Origin: Spirochaetia bacterium UBA6919
Lineage (GTDB): Bacteria > Spirochaetota > UBA6919
Length of the DNA: 38,939 bases
Direction: 5' to 3'
Assembly (NCBI GenBank): GCA_002450905.1
Contig: DKAT01000044.1
Coordinates: 23,511 to 62,449 of the forward strand
A model generated the notes under the pieces. That model was not told the DNA's origin. It searched no databases and saw nothing but the letters and a program-made list of their open reading frames with translations. Below are positions 1 to 8,765 of the stretch, one piece after another. The stretch's first letter is position 1. Every line of letters begins with the position of its first letter. A program made the position numbers and the translations under genes.

Positions 1-965
1 TAATATAATTTTTCAGTGGGAGAGAGTTCAATTGTTTTATATTCTTTTGCGAGGATAAAATAGTTTTTATTATTATTAAATGGAGACTTGTATGGAATCA
101 TTTTGGGACGTTGGGAATCGATGCCATCGTTTTGCATAGCAGAAACTTTCACGTTGATATACGAGTTAATACTATCAAAAGTATATGCTTTTTCGTTGAA
201 TTCCTGATCAGCAAAGAAGGATGCGAAAGTTATACTAAATATTCCGTTGCCATCCCCATTATATCCTAGTTCTTCAAGGAAATTATAAGTTTCTCCCAAA
301 TGTTTTCTTACCTGAGGGATTTTTTTATAGCGTGCTTCCCTGGATTGCTGGTGAGCAAGGCTGCTATATATTCTTAAAACATTTTTCCTATAGCCCTTTT
401 TTTCCTGAACTTCTTTCCCACTCCCAGCTGGGCGTAATTTTTCTGTTGACTCATCAACATTATTGGATGACAGCATATTGCTTTCAGCCCCTTCAGCACC
501 GGAGTAACAGGAGTCCATAATAAGAATGGTGTCATTTTTAAAAGAGTTCATGAAATGGAAGAAATCTTTAGGGGCAACAGTTTTTTTATCAACAAAGATA
601 GGCATTCCATTGGTGTTACCATGTCCTGTAAAGATAATTACAATGAGTTCATTTTTTTTAATTTTATTTGAAAATTGTTTTGTTTTTTGTAGAAATTGAT
701 TGAGGGAAAGATTTTTATGAAACTCCAAGCGATTTTTTGGAACTTTTAAAACTTTTGAGAAAATCTTTTCGAAGACGGTGATATCGTTGATGGTGTAACG
801 TAAATCCATGTCATTTCCGCGGTAGTCCTGATTTGCTACCATGAATATACGAAACTTTGGTTTGGTAAACCCATCAAATACAGATAAATCTTTTCCAGAG
901 ATGATATTTGAGGTAAATAGAAATATAATTAATAAAAATATTTTTAATATGGAGCTCTTATTCAT
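1..965 (-). CDS. Secreted caspase-like (peptidase C14) protein, C-terminus cut by window edge
   Basis: Reads without a stop from ATG at 965 to the left edge (321 codons), so the gene is partial. An N-terminal signal peptide (about residues 1-24, hydrophobic run IFLLIIFLFTS) implies export. The fold signature is a caspase/metacaspase p20 unit: a hydrophobic strand then the GHG motif with the catalytic histidine (H115), followed after about 37 residues by MDSCYSG with the catalytic cysteine (C153). An early segment (VANQDYRG) and a later EELGYNGDGNG segment also fit this family. Members cleave after basic or acidic residues and occur in bacteria in signalling, self-processing and toxin-like roles; the substrate cannot be told from sequence. 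The start has no strong ribosome binding site. The family is seen directly; the role is unknown. Confidence 0.85.
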   Translation of the reverse strand, partial: MNKSSILKIFLLIIFLFTSNIISGKDLSVFDGFTKPKFRIFMVANQDYRGNDMDLRYTINDITVFEKIFSKVLKVPKNRLEFHKNLSLNQFLQKTKQFSNKIKKNELIVIIFTGHGNTNGMPIFVDKKTVAPKDFFHFMNSFKNDTILIMDSCYSGAEGAESNMLSSNNVDESTEKLRPAGSGKEVQEKKGYRKNVLRIYSSLAHQQSREARYKKIPQVRKHLGETYNFLEELGYNGDGNGIFSITFASFFADQEFNEKAYTFDSINSYINVKVSAMQNDGIDSQRPKMIPYKSPFNNNKNYFILAKEYKTIELSPTEKLY

Positions 966-1109
966 AATATTTTTTCGTTTAAGCTATAAACTTTGACGCA
1001 AGATAAGTTCTATTGTTAATATAATATTTTTTTTTACGAATGGTATTTTATTTTGTATTTTTTTGTATTGAATTTTATATTTGATAATTGCGTCTGTTTT
1101 GAGATTAAC

Positions 1110-1463
1110 TTAGTGATTCAAGTGCATGCCGATGTAAATCTTATTCTTTATTATAGTTTGATTTATAATTTGAAGGGATTCAGGCATATTTTTTACTATA
1201 TATTCTATAAATAGATTCAGTTGGGAGAGTTGATCAATTATCTCTCTCATCTTTGATTTGTATTCCCTGGGATTCTTTGTGAGACTATGAGATTTTGCAC
1301 CTTCAGTTTGCAGCAGTGCAGATTTACGAATAAGAGCCCTTAAATCACTTTCAATACTTCCATTATCATAGAGTAATTTTTGAAGGACGTTATCAACAAA
1401 GGATTTTGTATTCGGATCACTGGATTGCTTGTAGGAATCAAGGAGTTGTTTAACCTTACCCAT
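1110..1463 (-). CDS. Small hypothetical helical protein (117 aa)
   Basis: The ATG at 1463 is preceded by GAGG at a suitable distance (GAGGTATATTCATG), and the product is a charged, probably all-helical cytosolic protein with no signal peptide or membrane segment. I do not recognise the family. It is transcribed divergently from the large histidine kinase at 1633, with about 170 nt of AT-rich spacer that must hold both promoters. The reading frame has ordinary composition for this window and the start signal is sound, so it is probably a real gene, but no function can be given. Confidence 0.6.
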   Translation of the reverse strand: MGKVKQLLDSYKQSSDPNTKSFVDNVLQKLLYDNGSIESDLRALIRKSALLQTEGAKSHSLTKNPREYKSKMREIIDQLSQLNLFIEYIVKNMPESLQIINQTIIKNKIYIGMHLNH

Positions 1464-1632
1464 GAATATACCTCAATGTTTTGACGAAAATAATCGGATT
1501 AATTGATTAAATAATTAATCCCATATTGACCTTATAATAGACAAATATATCAACTTTAAATTATTTTAGCAAGGATTAAAAATAGTTTTAACAAAATAAT
1601 TATTTTATTATTTTTATCTGAAGGGTATTGAC

Positions 1633-4386
1633 TTGTTGCAAAAAAACCTTAATAATCATCATATAATAGAACTATTTTATAATAACTACCATGCCTGCTT
1701 TGCATTACTTGATAAGGATTTTAATTTTATCAGGGTTAATGAAGCGTATGCACAAGCGGGGGGTAAGCCTGTCGACTTCTTTCCTGGAAAAAATCATTTT
1801 GATCTCTATCCATCCGATGCCAGGGAGATTTTTGAATCAGTCAGGAAATCTAAGGAATCTTATATTGCCATGGCACGACCGTTTGTATATATGGATCAAC
1901 CAGAAAAAGGCGTTACCTACTGGGATTGGAAACTGGAACCCATCCTTGATGAGTCCAATGAAATAGTATACTTTGCTTTCTTTCTCAGTGATGTCACAGA
2001 AACTATAAGGGCCCAAACAGATCGAAAGAGATATATCGAGCTCTCGGCTAACATGGTATGCAAGGCCAGTTTTAATGGATATTTTACCGAGCTTTCCCCT
2101 GCGTGGGCCAAAGTTTTGGGGTTCACCACAGACGAATTAATGGCAAGACCTTATGTTGAATTTATTCATCCTGAAGATATTGATAAAACAATTCAGGAGG
2201 CCGGCGCTTTAGCAACCACATCCAATGAAACGGTTCAATTCATCAATCGCTATCAAACGAAAGATGGCAGTTATAAATGGCTTTCATGGAATGCCCTCTC
2301 CGATTTAGATACTAAAATAATTTATGCAGTTGCCCATGATATCAGCAAATTAAAGGAGTCTGAAGAAGCCCTCCAGAAACACAAAGAGATCCTTGAAGAC
2401 ACCGTCAATAAACGAACACAAGCCCTTCGGCTGAGTGAATTCCGTCTATCCACGATTCTCAGTAATAGCCCCGCAGTCATTTATACCTGCAAAGCTTATG
2501 GCGATTATGGAGCCACATTTATCAGTGATAACGTCCGCTCGGCATTTGGGTATGAGCCGGAACAATTCACAGAGGATTCAGAATTCTGGAAGTCACACAT
2601 CTATCCCGATGATGTTGATAGGGTGATGGCTGATCTGAAAGATCTTTTCGAACATGGATTCCACACCCACGAATACCGCTTTAAAAATGCATACGATCAA
2701 TATATATGGGTTTATGACCAGTTGAAGCTCTTATATGATAACGAGGGCAGGGCTCTTGAAATCATTGGATACTGGGTGGATATATCAGAACGCAAGGAAA
2801 TGGAACAGGATCTCAAGACCAAAGATGATCGCTACCAAAATCTATTTAAGAACATGTCTGAGGGATATGCCCTCCAGGAAGCCATTTTCGATGATTACGG
2901 AATCCCCTATGATTATCGATATCTTGAGATCAATTCATCTTTCGAGCGTATCTTAAATATGAAACGTGATGACGTCATTGGCAAATCAATTCGGGAAATC
3001 ATGCCCAATGTGGAGGAATACTGGATTGAAGCCTTCAATGAATCAGCTATTCATGGCAAGAATGTCCGTTTAGAGGAATATGGAGGCACTTTCGATCTCT
3101 ATTTCGAGATATTCACCTCATGTCCTGCCTATGGTTATGTTGCAGTTTTCTTCAGAGATGTAACTGAGCGTAAGAGGGCTGAAAGAGATTTAGTTGAAAG
3201 TGAAAAAATCCTCAAACAAGCACAACAACAGTTAATTGCTGAAAAAGAAAGAGCAGAAGAGGCTAATCAAGCGAAATCTGATTTTCTTGCCAGTATGAGT
3301 CATGAAATAAGGACACCATTAAATGCTATTCTTGGATTTGCCCAGCTCCTTTCCATGAAAAGTCATTTAAAAGAAGATATTGAAGATATTAATGAAATCA
3401 TTAATTCGGGAAACCACCTCTTGGAACTCATCGATGATATATTAGATTTATCCTCCATTGAAGCAGGCAAATTACCCATCTCTCCTGAAAATATTAGTCT
3501 CAATCAGGTCTTAGAAGATTGTTTTTCTATCATATCCCCACTAGCCTTTAAAAATGGGATTACCATAGTAGATAATATCACTCCTAAATCGGTATTGATT
3601 GTTTGGGCTGATTATACACGTTTCAAGCAGGTCTTGTTAAATCTATTGTCCAATGGGATTAAATACAATTCAAAATCGGGTAAAATAACTTTAAGTGTTC
3701 AGGAGTTACCGGATAAGAAATTAAGGATTTCTGTCAGCGATACTGGTACTGGAATTCATCCGGAGAAACAATTAAAACTATTTATGGCTTTCGAAAGACT
3801 TGGCAATGAAGGGGGTAATATTGAAGGCACAGGGATAGGTCTTGTTATCTGTAAAAAATTAATTGAATTAATGGGAGGGTCCATTGGTTTTGAGAGTCAA
3901 TATGGAGAAGGAAGCACTTTTTGGGTTGATATCCACCTAGGGGATGTTCTTTCACAAAGAAATAAAACAGGATCATTGATTAAAAGTATTTCTGGAGGAG
4001 TAAATGATTCATTAATAAAATCTAAACTCATTTTATATGTAGAGGATAATCCGGCAAATCTCCGTCTAATTGATAAGGTATTGAGTAATACGCCCTATCA
4101 ATTGATATCTGCTCATAATGGTTCACTGGGACTTGAATTAGCAGAAGTTCATAAGCCGGATCTCATTCTACTGGACATCAATTTACCCCTGTTGAATGGT
4201 CACGAAGTAATAAATAAACTCAAATCAAATGAAGATCTCAAAAATACTCCTGTAATAGCGATTAGTGCCAATGCAATGAAACGCGATGTAGAACATGCCT
4301 TATCCAGTGGTTTTGATCGCTATTTAAAAAAACCCCTGAATATTACAGAATTCCTTTCTACTGTTGATACCTATTTGAAAACATAA
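1633..4386 (+). CDS. Soluble hybrid histidine kinase with four PAS domains and a C-terminal receiver
   Basis: 917 residues. Four PAS/PAC domains lie at about 10-125, 130-245, 262-385 and 395-512, followed by a coiled coil (about 512-545), a HisKA dimerisation domain with the phospho-accepting histidine H557 (MSHEIRTPLNAIL), a HATPase with DTGTGI and the G-box GTGIGL near 732, and a receiver (about 798-917) with acidic residues in VEDN (803-806) and phospho-acceptor D848 (LLDINLP). There is no transmembrane segment, so it should sense a cytosolic or diffusible signal through PAS. Phosphate would pass from H557 to D848 and then to an unseen phosphotransfer protein; no output domain is present. 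Translation starts at TTG 1633 (or the adjacent TTG 1636) eight bases after GAAGGG; no in-frame ATG lies nearby. It stands alone, with no partner gene beside it. Confidence 0.93.
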   Translation: MLQKNLNNHHIIELFYNNYHACFALLDKDFNFIRVNEAYAQAGGKPVDFFPGKNHFDLYPSDAREIFESVRKSKESYIAMARPFVYMDQPEKGVTYWDWKLEPILDESNEIVYFAFFLSDVTETIRAQTDRKRYIELSANMVCKASFNGYFTELSPAWAKVLGFTTDELMARPYVEFIHPEDIDKTIQEAGALATTSNETVQFINRYQTKDGSYKWLSWNALSDLDTKIIYAVAHDISKLKESEEALQKHKEILEDTVNKRTQALRLSEFRLSTILSNSPAVIYTCKAYGDYGATFISDNVRSAFGYEPEQFTEDSEFWKSHIYPDDVDRVMADLKDLFEHGFHTHEYRFKNAYDQYIWVYDQLKLLYDNEGRALEIIGYWVDISERKEMEQDLKTKDDRYQNLFKNMSEGYALQEAIFDDYGIPYDYRYLEINSSFERILNMKRDDVIGKSIREIMPNVEEYWIEAFNESAIHGKNVRLEEYGGTFDLYFEIFTSCPAYGYVAVFFRDVTERKRAERDLVESEKILKQAQQQLIAEKERAEEANQAKSDFLASMSHEIRTPLNAILGFAQLLSMKSHLKEDIEDINEIINSGNHLLELIDDILDLSSIEAGKLPISPENISLNQVLEDCFSIISPLAFKNGITIVDNITPKSVLIVWADYTRFKQVLLNLLSNGIKYNSKSGKITLSVQELPDKKLRISVSDTGTGIHPEKQLKLFMAFERLGNEGGNIEGTGIGLVICKKLIELMGGSIGFESQYGEGSTFWVDIHLGDVLSQRNKTGSLIKSISGGVNDSLIKSKLILYVEDNPANLRLIDKVLSNTPYQLISAHNGSLGLELAEVHKPDLILLDINLPLLNGHEVINKLKSNEDLKNTPVIAISANAMKRDVEHALSSGFDRYLKKPLNITEFLSTVDTYLKT

Positions 4387-4600
4387 ATTCCCGTCTCAAA
4401 ATCCTATTACTTATCTATCAATAGAGAGGAATGATTCCCACAGAGTACTCCAGAGCCAGGTCACCTTCTCCTGAAATTATTTCCCAAACCCATAAAGATT
4501 CTCGACCCCCCAATCCGAAATCATCACCTGTGATCAAAATGTTTTCCTTGACACCCAATAAAATCAGAAGTAATTTTATAAGATCAATGGACATTATCAT

Positions 4601-5669
4601 ATGAAACCGATTTATAATTTTTCAGTACTGTTTGTACTCACCATTATATTTTTCTTAATTTCTTTTCGTGTGCCAATCAATATACCTTTAAGGAAACCCA
4701 GAGATGGCTTAAAACATGTGATGAATATTATGAACATAATTATACTATTAAGGAACTTAAGCAGTTAAAAAACCTTGATCTTAGCGATACAAACATAAAT
4801 AACATTACACCATTAAAAATACTTACTAATTTAGAATCTCTTGATCTAAGCGATACTAAAGTGAAAGACATAATCCCACTCAAGTTTCTAAAAAAATTGA
4901 AATATCTTAATCTTAAAAATACACCGATAAAAAAAATAACCCCCCTAAATGCCTTATATCAGTTAGAGAGTTTAAACATCAATAATACTCTTGTAAAAGA
5001 CATATCTCCTCTCAAAGATTTGATTAAATTAAAAAAACTTGAACTCAGTATTGATATTAGTGATATAAATAATCTTAAAAAGCTCACAAATTTAGAGTAT
5101 CTTGATCTCAATGAAACAGGTATCACAGATCTATCTCCTTTAAATAATATGAAAAAATTAAAATATCTCGATCTTGTTCGATGCAAAATAAAGACTTTAA
5201 TTCCCCTGAAAAAATTATATAAATTAGAAAAACTTATTTTATACAGTACATTTATAAGTGATTTATCCCCTTTAAAAAAATTAAAGAATTTGGCAGAACT
5301 CAACATCGGGGGCACAGTTGTCAGGGATTTGTCTCCTCTCAAAAGATTGTACAAATTAAAATATATTAATTTCCTGAATACAAGTATCAGTGATTTAAAT
5401 CCATTAAAAAACTGAAGAATTTAAGAGGAATTTATCTGAATCATGCCAAGGTGAGTGATATTTCACCCTTGAAACATTTAATTAATTTGCAGGAACTTGA
5501 TTTAGATGGCAATCCAGACAGTGATATATCCCCCCTAAAAAAATTAAAGAACTTAAAAAAGCTTTATCTCAGAGGAACTCATGTAAAAGAAAACGCTGTA
5601 GATGAATTACAAAAGTCTTTACCTAAATGTAAAATTATTTATGGAGATGGGGCACCTTATATCGATTAA
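4601..5669 (+). pseudogene. Leucine-rich-repeat lipoprotein gene broken by two homopolymer frameshifts
   Basis: The ATG at 4601 encodes a signal peptide (MKPIYNFSVLFVLTIIFFLISF). The next part of the protein continues in another frame: restoring one T in the run 4663-4666 gives ISFSCANQ, a lipobox with Cys, and then 13 tandem repeats of about 22 residues of the pattern LxxLxxLxLxxTxIxDISPLKx (internalin-like LRR). The frame breaks again at the A run 5406-5411; adding one A joins PLKK to LKNLRGIYL. The repaired protein would be about 356 residues, exported and lipid-anchored, probably a ligand- or surface-binding protein. As the sequence stands, initiation at ATG gives only about 56 residues. 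It is either a decayed gene, a phase-variable gene, or two base-calling errors. No function can be assigned beyond the LRR fold. Confidence 0.85.
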
Positions 5670-5689
5670 ATTATTTCAATATGTATATT

Positions 5690-6355
5690 TTAAATTACCT
5701 TCTTCACCTCAAAAGTCCCTGTACCAAATCCTTTAGTCCCAAAGCCCCCACCGGTGATCTGTTCATAGGGTGGAATTATCCCCACGTTATACCACAGATC
5801 GTCGATGACCTTTCCCGAATCCGGTAGAATCCCATACCGCGTGACATTCAGCCACTGATGAGTATCCAGATATTTCAGACTCCGACCTAACTGTCTGTAA
5901 AATATTGTATTCTTCCGATAAGTAAATACCGCCTTGATGAGGTGTCGGTCTCTTTCTTCCATCATGACTTTCTTTGGGGACTCCTGATAAGTAATAGAAT
6001 TTGAAGCATTCGAAATAAAGTCCAGTGCTTGGGTGTGATTCCCTAATTCTGATAATTTCATCCGATACGTTACGAGAAACGAGGATAAGAATGCCATATA
6101 TCCATCCCTGAATCGATGATCCACAGCAATAAGATCCCAGTATTGTTTATTAATAAGTTTCTCAAAATTCTTCCACCGTAAAACCCCTTCAGTCAAAGCA
6201 CTCCTCTGCTCCTGTTGAATTAGTGTCCTGGGATTGGATGGGGGAACCTTGATTTTAATATACATCTTACCCAGTTTCGTTCTTTGGATAACATGCTTCC
6301 CAATCTTCCCCCACATCACCGGGCTGTGATCAACTCCTTCCAAGATAATTGCCAT
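5690..6355 (-). CDS. Conserved-looking hypothetical protein with G-K-x-G-Q-x-x-R N-terminus
   Basis: About 221 residues. The start is ATG 6355: AAGGAGG, one of the strongest ribosome binding sites in the window, lies six bases upstream, while the TTG at 6361 abuts it and is unlikely to be used. There is no signal peptide or membrane segment. The N-terminal part (GKIGKHVIQRTKLGKMYIKI, then NPRTLIQQEQRSALTEGVLRW) resembles the general pattern of DUF6266-like proteins and some phage-like small proteins, with G-x-x-G, R-x-x-P and Q-x-x-R features; this is pattern memory and not a firm assignment. The C-terminus is glycine-rich (ITGGGFGTKGFGTGTF). Neighbours give no clue: a broken LRR gene converges on it and an unrelated operon lies upstream. 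Confidence 0.6.
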   Translation of the reverse strand: MAIILEGVDHSPVMWGKIGKHVIQRTKLGKMYIKIKVPPSNPRTLIQQEQRSALTEGVLRWKNFEKLINKQYWDLIAVDHRFRDGYMAFLSSFLVTYRMKLSELGNHTQALDFISNASNSITYQESPKKVMMEERDRHLIKAVFTYRKNTIFYRQLGRSLKYLDTHQWLNVTRYGILPDSGKVIDDLWYNVGIIPPYEQITGGGFGTKGFGTGTFEVKKVI

Positions 6356-6750
6356 GGACAACCTCCTTATAAGTGATAATTTGAAAATAATATAACGTCA
6401 TCCTGATGCTCTCCAAGGATGTTTAACGGTCATGGATTCCGAGAGCCTCACCATGACAGGATTGACTGTTCAAACAAAATCGACAGGGAAATTCCAAAAT
6501 CTTGAGACCCTGATAGTAAAATTAAACACAATCGGAATCAAAATTCTTAGTTCCGATGGTGTTCAGTATATTCACTTTGGAATAGTAATTTGTATAAAAG
6601 GGGATTATCGCATGAAGGATATAAAATAATAGGAATTTTAATTTATTTGTCTTCGTCTGAAATATATGATTTGTTCAGCAAGTTATAGCCAGGAATTTTT
6701 TTATATAATCACCGTAGGAATAGATTTATTATTTGATTACAAAACAAGAA
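6356..6750. other. Non-coding stretch with one hairpin-forming inverted repeat
   Basis: No convincing gene is visible. A 65-codon frame at 6432-6629 (+) lacks a ribosome binding site and shows no recognisable sequence. The perfect inverted repeat GTCATGG (6429-6435) / CCATGAC (6451-6457) with a 15-base loop could be an operator or the end of a transcript. The rest is AT-rich and shows nothing else. Confidence 0.4.
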
Positions 6751-7914
6751 TTAATATTCCTTGATGCTTGAATCGATTTTTCTTGCCCACTCGTTGATCC
6801 CACCGGAAATATTTTTTACGCGTTTGAACCCCAGAGAACTTAGGAGTTGTGCCGCTTCAAGGCTTCGCTCTCCCACTTTACAAATGATCAATATCTCTTT
6901 AGACATGTCTAATTCTGATACACGATCAGGTAGCATCGCCATAGGAATCAGTGTGCTATCCTTAAGATAGGTAATTTCATATTCGGTAGGCTCCCGTACA
7001 TCCAGTAAGAAAACATCATTTCTATGATCTGATAATTTTTTATGGGCATCTTCGACCGAAATATTAAAAGTCTTTGTGATTGCCTCAGTCTCGACATCAC
7101 TTCTTATACCACAGAATTCTTTATAATCAATGAGCTTTGTGATTGTAGGGTTATCCCCGCACATAGGGCAGTTTGGATTTCTATCAATTGAAACTTCGTT
7201 AAAAGACATGTCCATTGAATCGTAGAGTAATAATCTTCCAACAAGGGGTGATCCACTTCCCGTTACAAGCTTAACCACTTCCGTAGCTTGAATGACACCA
7301 ATCATTCCAGGGAGAACACCGACCACACCACCTTCTTCACAACTGGGAATAAGTCCTGGGGGAGGGGGTTCAGGGTATAGACAGCGATAGCAGGGCCCTT
7401 CTTTGGGTTTAAAAACAGTTGCCTGACCATCGAAACGATATATCGAGCCATATATATTTGTCTTTCCAAGCATGATACAGGCATCATTCACAAGATATCG
7501 TGTAGGGAAATTATCTGTACCATCGATGATATAATCGTAATTTTTAATAATATCCAGTGCGTTTTCAGAAGAAATAAAGGTATGATGTTTTATGACTGTA
7601 ACGTCAGGGTTAATTGCTTTGATCTTTTCTTCTGCTGAATCGAGTTTAGGACGTCCAACATCTTTAGTGAAATGAATAATTTGTCTTTGGAGATTACTGT
7701 GTTCCACAACATCGAAATCAACTAGACCTATTGTACCGATACCTGCTGCGGCGAGATATACCGCGAGGGGAGAACCAAGTCCGCCTGTCCCGATGATGAG
7801 GACTTTTGCTTCTAATAATTTTTCCTGACCTTCCAGACCAATCTCAGGTAATATTATATGCCGACTGTATCGCTTGATTTGCGCCTGGGTTAATCCAACG
7901 TGCTGGTTTACCAT
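6751..7914 (-). CDS. moeZ: MoeZ/MoeB-type E1 adenylyltransferase fused to a rhodanese domain
   Basis: The product activates a ubiquitin-like sulfur carrier by adenylating its C-terminal glycine and then supplies sulfur through its rhodanese domain, giving the thiocarboxylate. Residue numbers count from the upstream TTG at 7929. The E1 domain (about 15-270) has the nucleotide-binding GTGGLGS (47-53), the zinc cysteines CxxC (180/183) and CPMC (254-257), and a candidate catalytic cysteine in SCEEGG (C197). The rhodanese domain (about 285-392) carries active-site C350 in ICKVGERS. The best start is ATG 7914, because GGAG lies five bases before it; the TTG at 7929 has no such signal. The gene is last in the operon, 19 nt after the sulfur carrier gene, which is its obvious substrate. 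Length and architecture match MoeZ/MOCS3-like enzymes. Confidence 0.93.
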   Translation of the reverse strand: MVNQHVGLTQAQIKRYSRHIILPEIGLEGQEKLLEAKVLIIGTGGLGSPLAVYLAAAGIGTIGLVDFDVVEHSNLQRQIIHFTKDVGRPKLDSAEEKIKAINPDVTVIKHHTFISSENALDIIKNYDYIIDGTDNFPTRYLVNDACIMLGKTNIYGSIYRFDGQATVFKPKEGPCYRCLYPEPPPPGLIPSCEEGGVVGVLPGMIGVIQATEVVKLVTGSGSPLVGRLLLYDSMDMSFNEVSIDRNPNCPMCGDNPTITKLIDYKEFCGIRSDVETEAITKTFNISVEDAHKKLSDHRNDVFLLDVREPTEYEITYLKDSTLIPMAMLPDRVSELDMSKEILIICKVGERSLEAAQLLSSLGFKRVKNISGGINEWARKIDSSIKEY

Positions 7915-7933
7915 ATTTGCTCCACTCAATGAA

Positions 7934-8218
7934 TTATATTCTATTTCCGCCAGCTACAGCAGGAATGATAGTAATAGAATCTCCCTGATTGACAGAGGAT
8001 TGCAAAGATTCTTTTTTCTTAATGTCAACCCCATTGATATATAAATTAACATAATGACGGACATTTCCATTTTCATCACATACTTTAGAGTAGAGTAAAT
8101 TATATTTGTTTGACATGGAATCCAAAACTTCTTTGACATTAGAACCTTCGAGTTCGATTTCCTTCTGCTTGTCGCAATATTGCCTTAAGGGTGCTGGTAC
8201 ACTTACTTTAATAGACAT
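7934..8218 (-). CDS. cysO: MoaD/ThiS-family sulfur carrier protein (CysO-like) with three residues after Gly-Gly
   Basis: A 94-residue beta-grasp protein beginning MSIKVSVPAPLRQ, with the family signature NLYINGVDI and SITIIPAVAGG near the end. In active carriers of this family the diglycine is C-terminal and becomes a thiocarboxylate. Here GG (90-91) is followed by Asn-Arg-Ile and then TAA at 7934, so the protein needs C-terminal trimming before activation. QbsE of Pseudomonas is a known carrier of this kind, trimmed by the JAMM protease QbsD. The neighbouring JAMM gene, the E1-rhodanese gene and the cysteine synthase indicate that this is the sulfur donor for cysteine synthesis. GAGGAG lies seven bases before ATG 8218. 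MoaD (molybdopterin) or ThiS (thiamine) roles are less likely given the neighbours. Confidence 0.9.
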   Translation of the reverse strand: MSIKVSVPAPLRQYCDKQKEIELEGSNVKEVLDSMSNKYNLLYSKVCDENGNVRHYVNLYINGVDIKKKESLQSSVNQGDSITIIPAVAGGNRI

Positions 8219-8234
8219 GATTTCTCCTCATTTA

Positions 8235-8654
8235 TTATATGATTTTAATAATTTCTTCATCAAATTGCTGATTTTCATTTAATACCCAGGATTTTGGAGC
8301 TAGATCTACTCCATTTTGTATACCAACAATAACATAGGACATTCCTGCGAAAGCCCTTTCTCTGTCGTATTCTGAGGGTCTATTGGGATGATCCGGGTGA
8401 GAGTGATAATATCCTATGACATCCAGGGATAATTCCCGTGCTAATTTCTCTCCTTTGAAGAGGTCTTCGGGTTTTATCTCATAACGATCTGCCATTCTAT
8501 CTTTTCTGGTATTTTCTGCTTCAAATATTTTTTCTACTTTTCTTGTATCGAAATCACCAATGAGAATTCCGCAGCATTCGTAGGGGTAATCCTTTTTACA
8601 GTGATTAAATATTTGATCCATCAATGTTTGGGGTATTTGGACTGTTAAACTCAT
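8235..8654 (-). CDS. mec: JAMM/MPN+ metalloprotease (Mec/QbsD-like) processing the sulfur carrier
   Basis: 139 residues with a complete JAMM zinc site: upstream glutamate E26 in PYECCGILIG, then H84-S-H86-P, with S94 and D97 (HSHPDHPNRPSEYD). Family members are zinc peptidases: Mec of Mycobacterium releases cysteine from the CysO-cysteine adduct, and QbsD removes residues after Gly-Gly of its carrier. Here the next gene encodes a carrier with an extra Asn-Arg-Ile tail, so this enzyme could do both jobs. It lies 16 nt before the carrier gene on the same strand and about 110 nt after cysM. The start ATG 8654 has no obvious ribosome binding site. Confidence 0.92.
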   Translation of the reverse strand: MSLTVQIPQTLMDQIFNHCKKDYPYECCGILIGDFDTRKVEKIFEAENTRKDRMADRYEIKPEDLFKGEKLARELSLDVIGYYHSHPDHPNRPSEYDRERAFAGMSYVIVGIQNGVDLAPKSWVLNENQQFDEEIIKII

Positions 8655-8765
8655 TTTATTATAACTTTAAATTATTATATCGTATTTTGTCTGATTTACC
8701 TTGTAGTATGACAATTTAGATTTATTTTAATATGGTTATTTTAGCCAATTAAAGTTGAATGAATA

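Noticed and set aside
4418..4600. 60-codon frame on the minus strand with LILLGVK, sharing a 16-base match with the beta-barrel gene at 22835
   Set aside because: No ribosome binding site, no similarity outside the short hydrophobic stretch, and it overlaps nothing supportive. It could be a gene remnant but cannot be supported.
4740..5669. Tandem DNA repeat (VNTR) in the LRR gene
   Set aside because: The repeats are seen at the protein level only; the DNA copies have diverged too much to be a variable-number tandem repeat.
6432..6629. 65-codon frame on the plus strand
   Set aside because: No ribosome binding site, begins inside an inverted repeat and shows no recognisable protein pattern.
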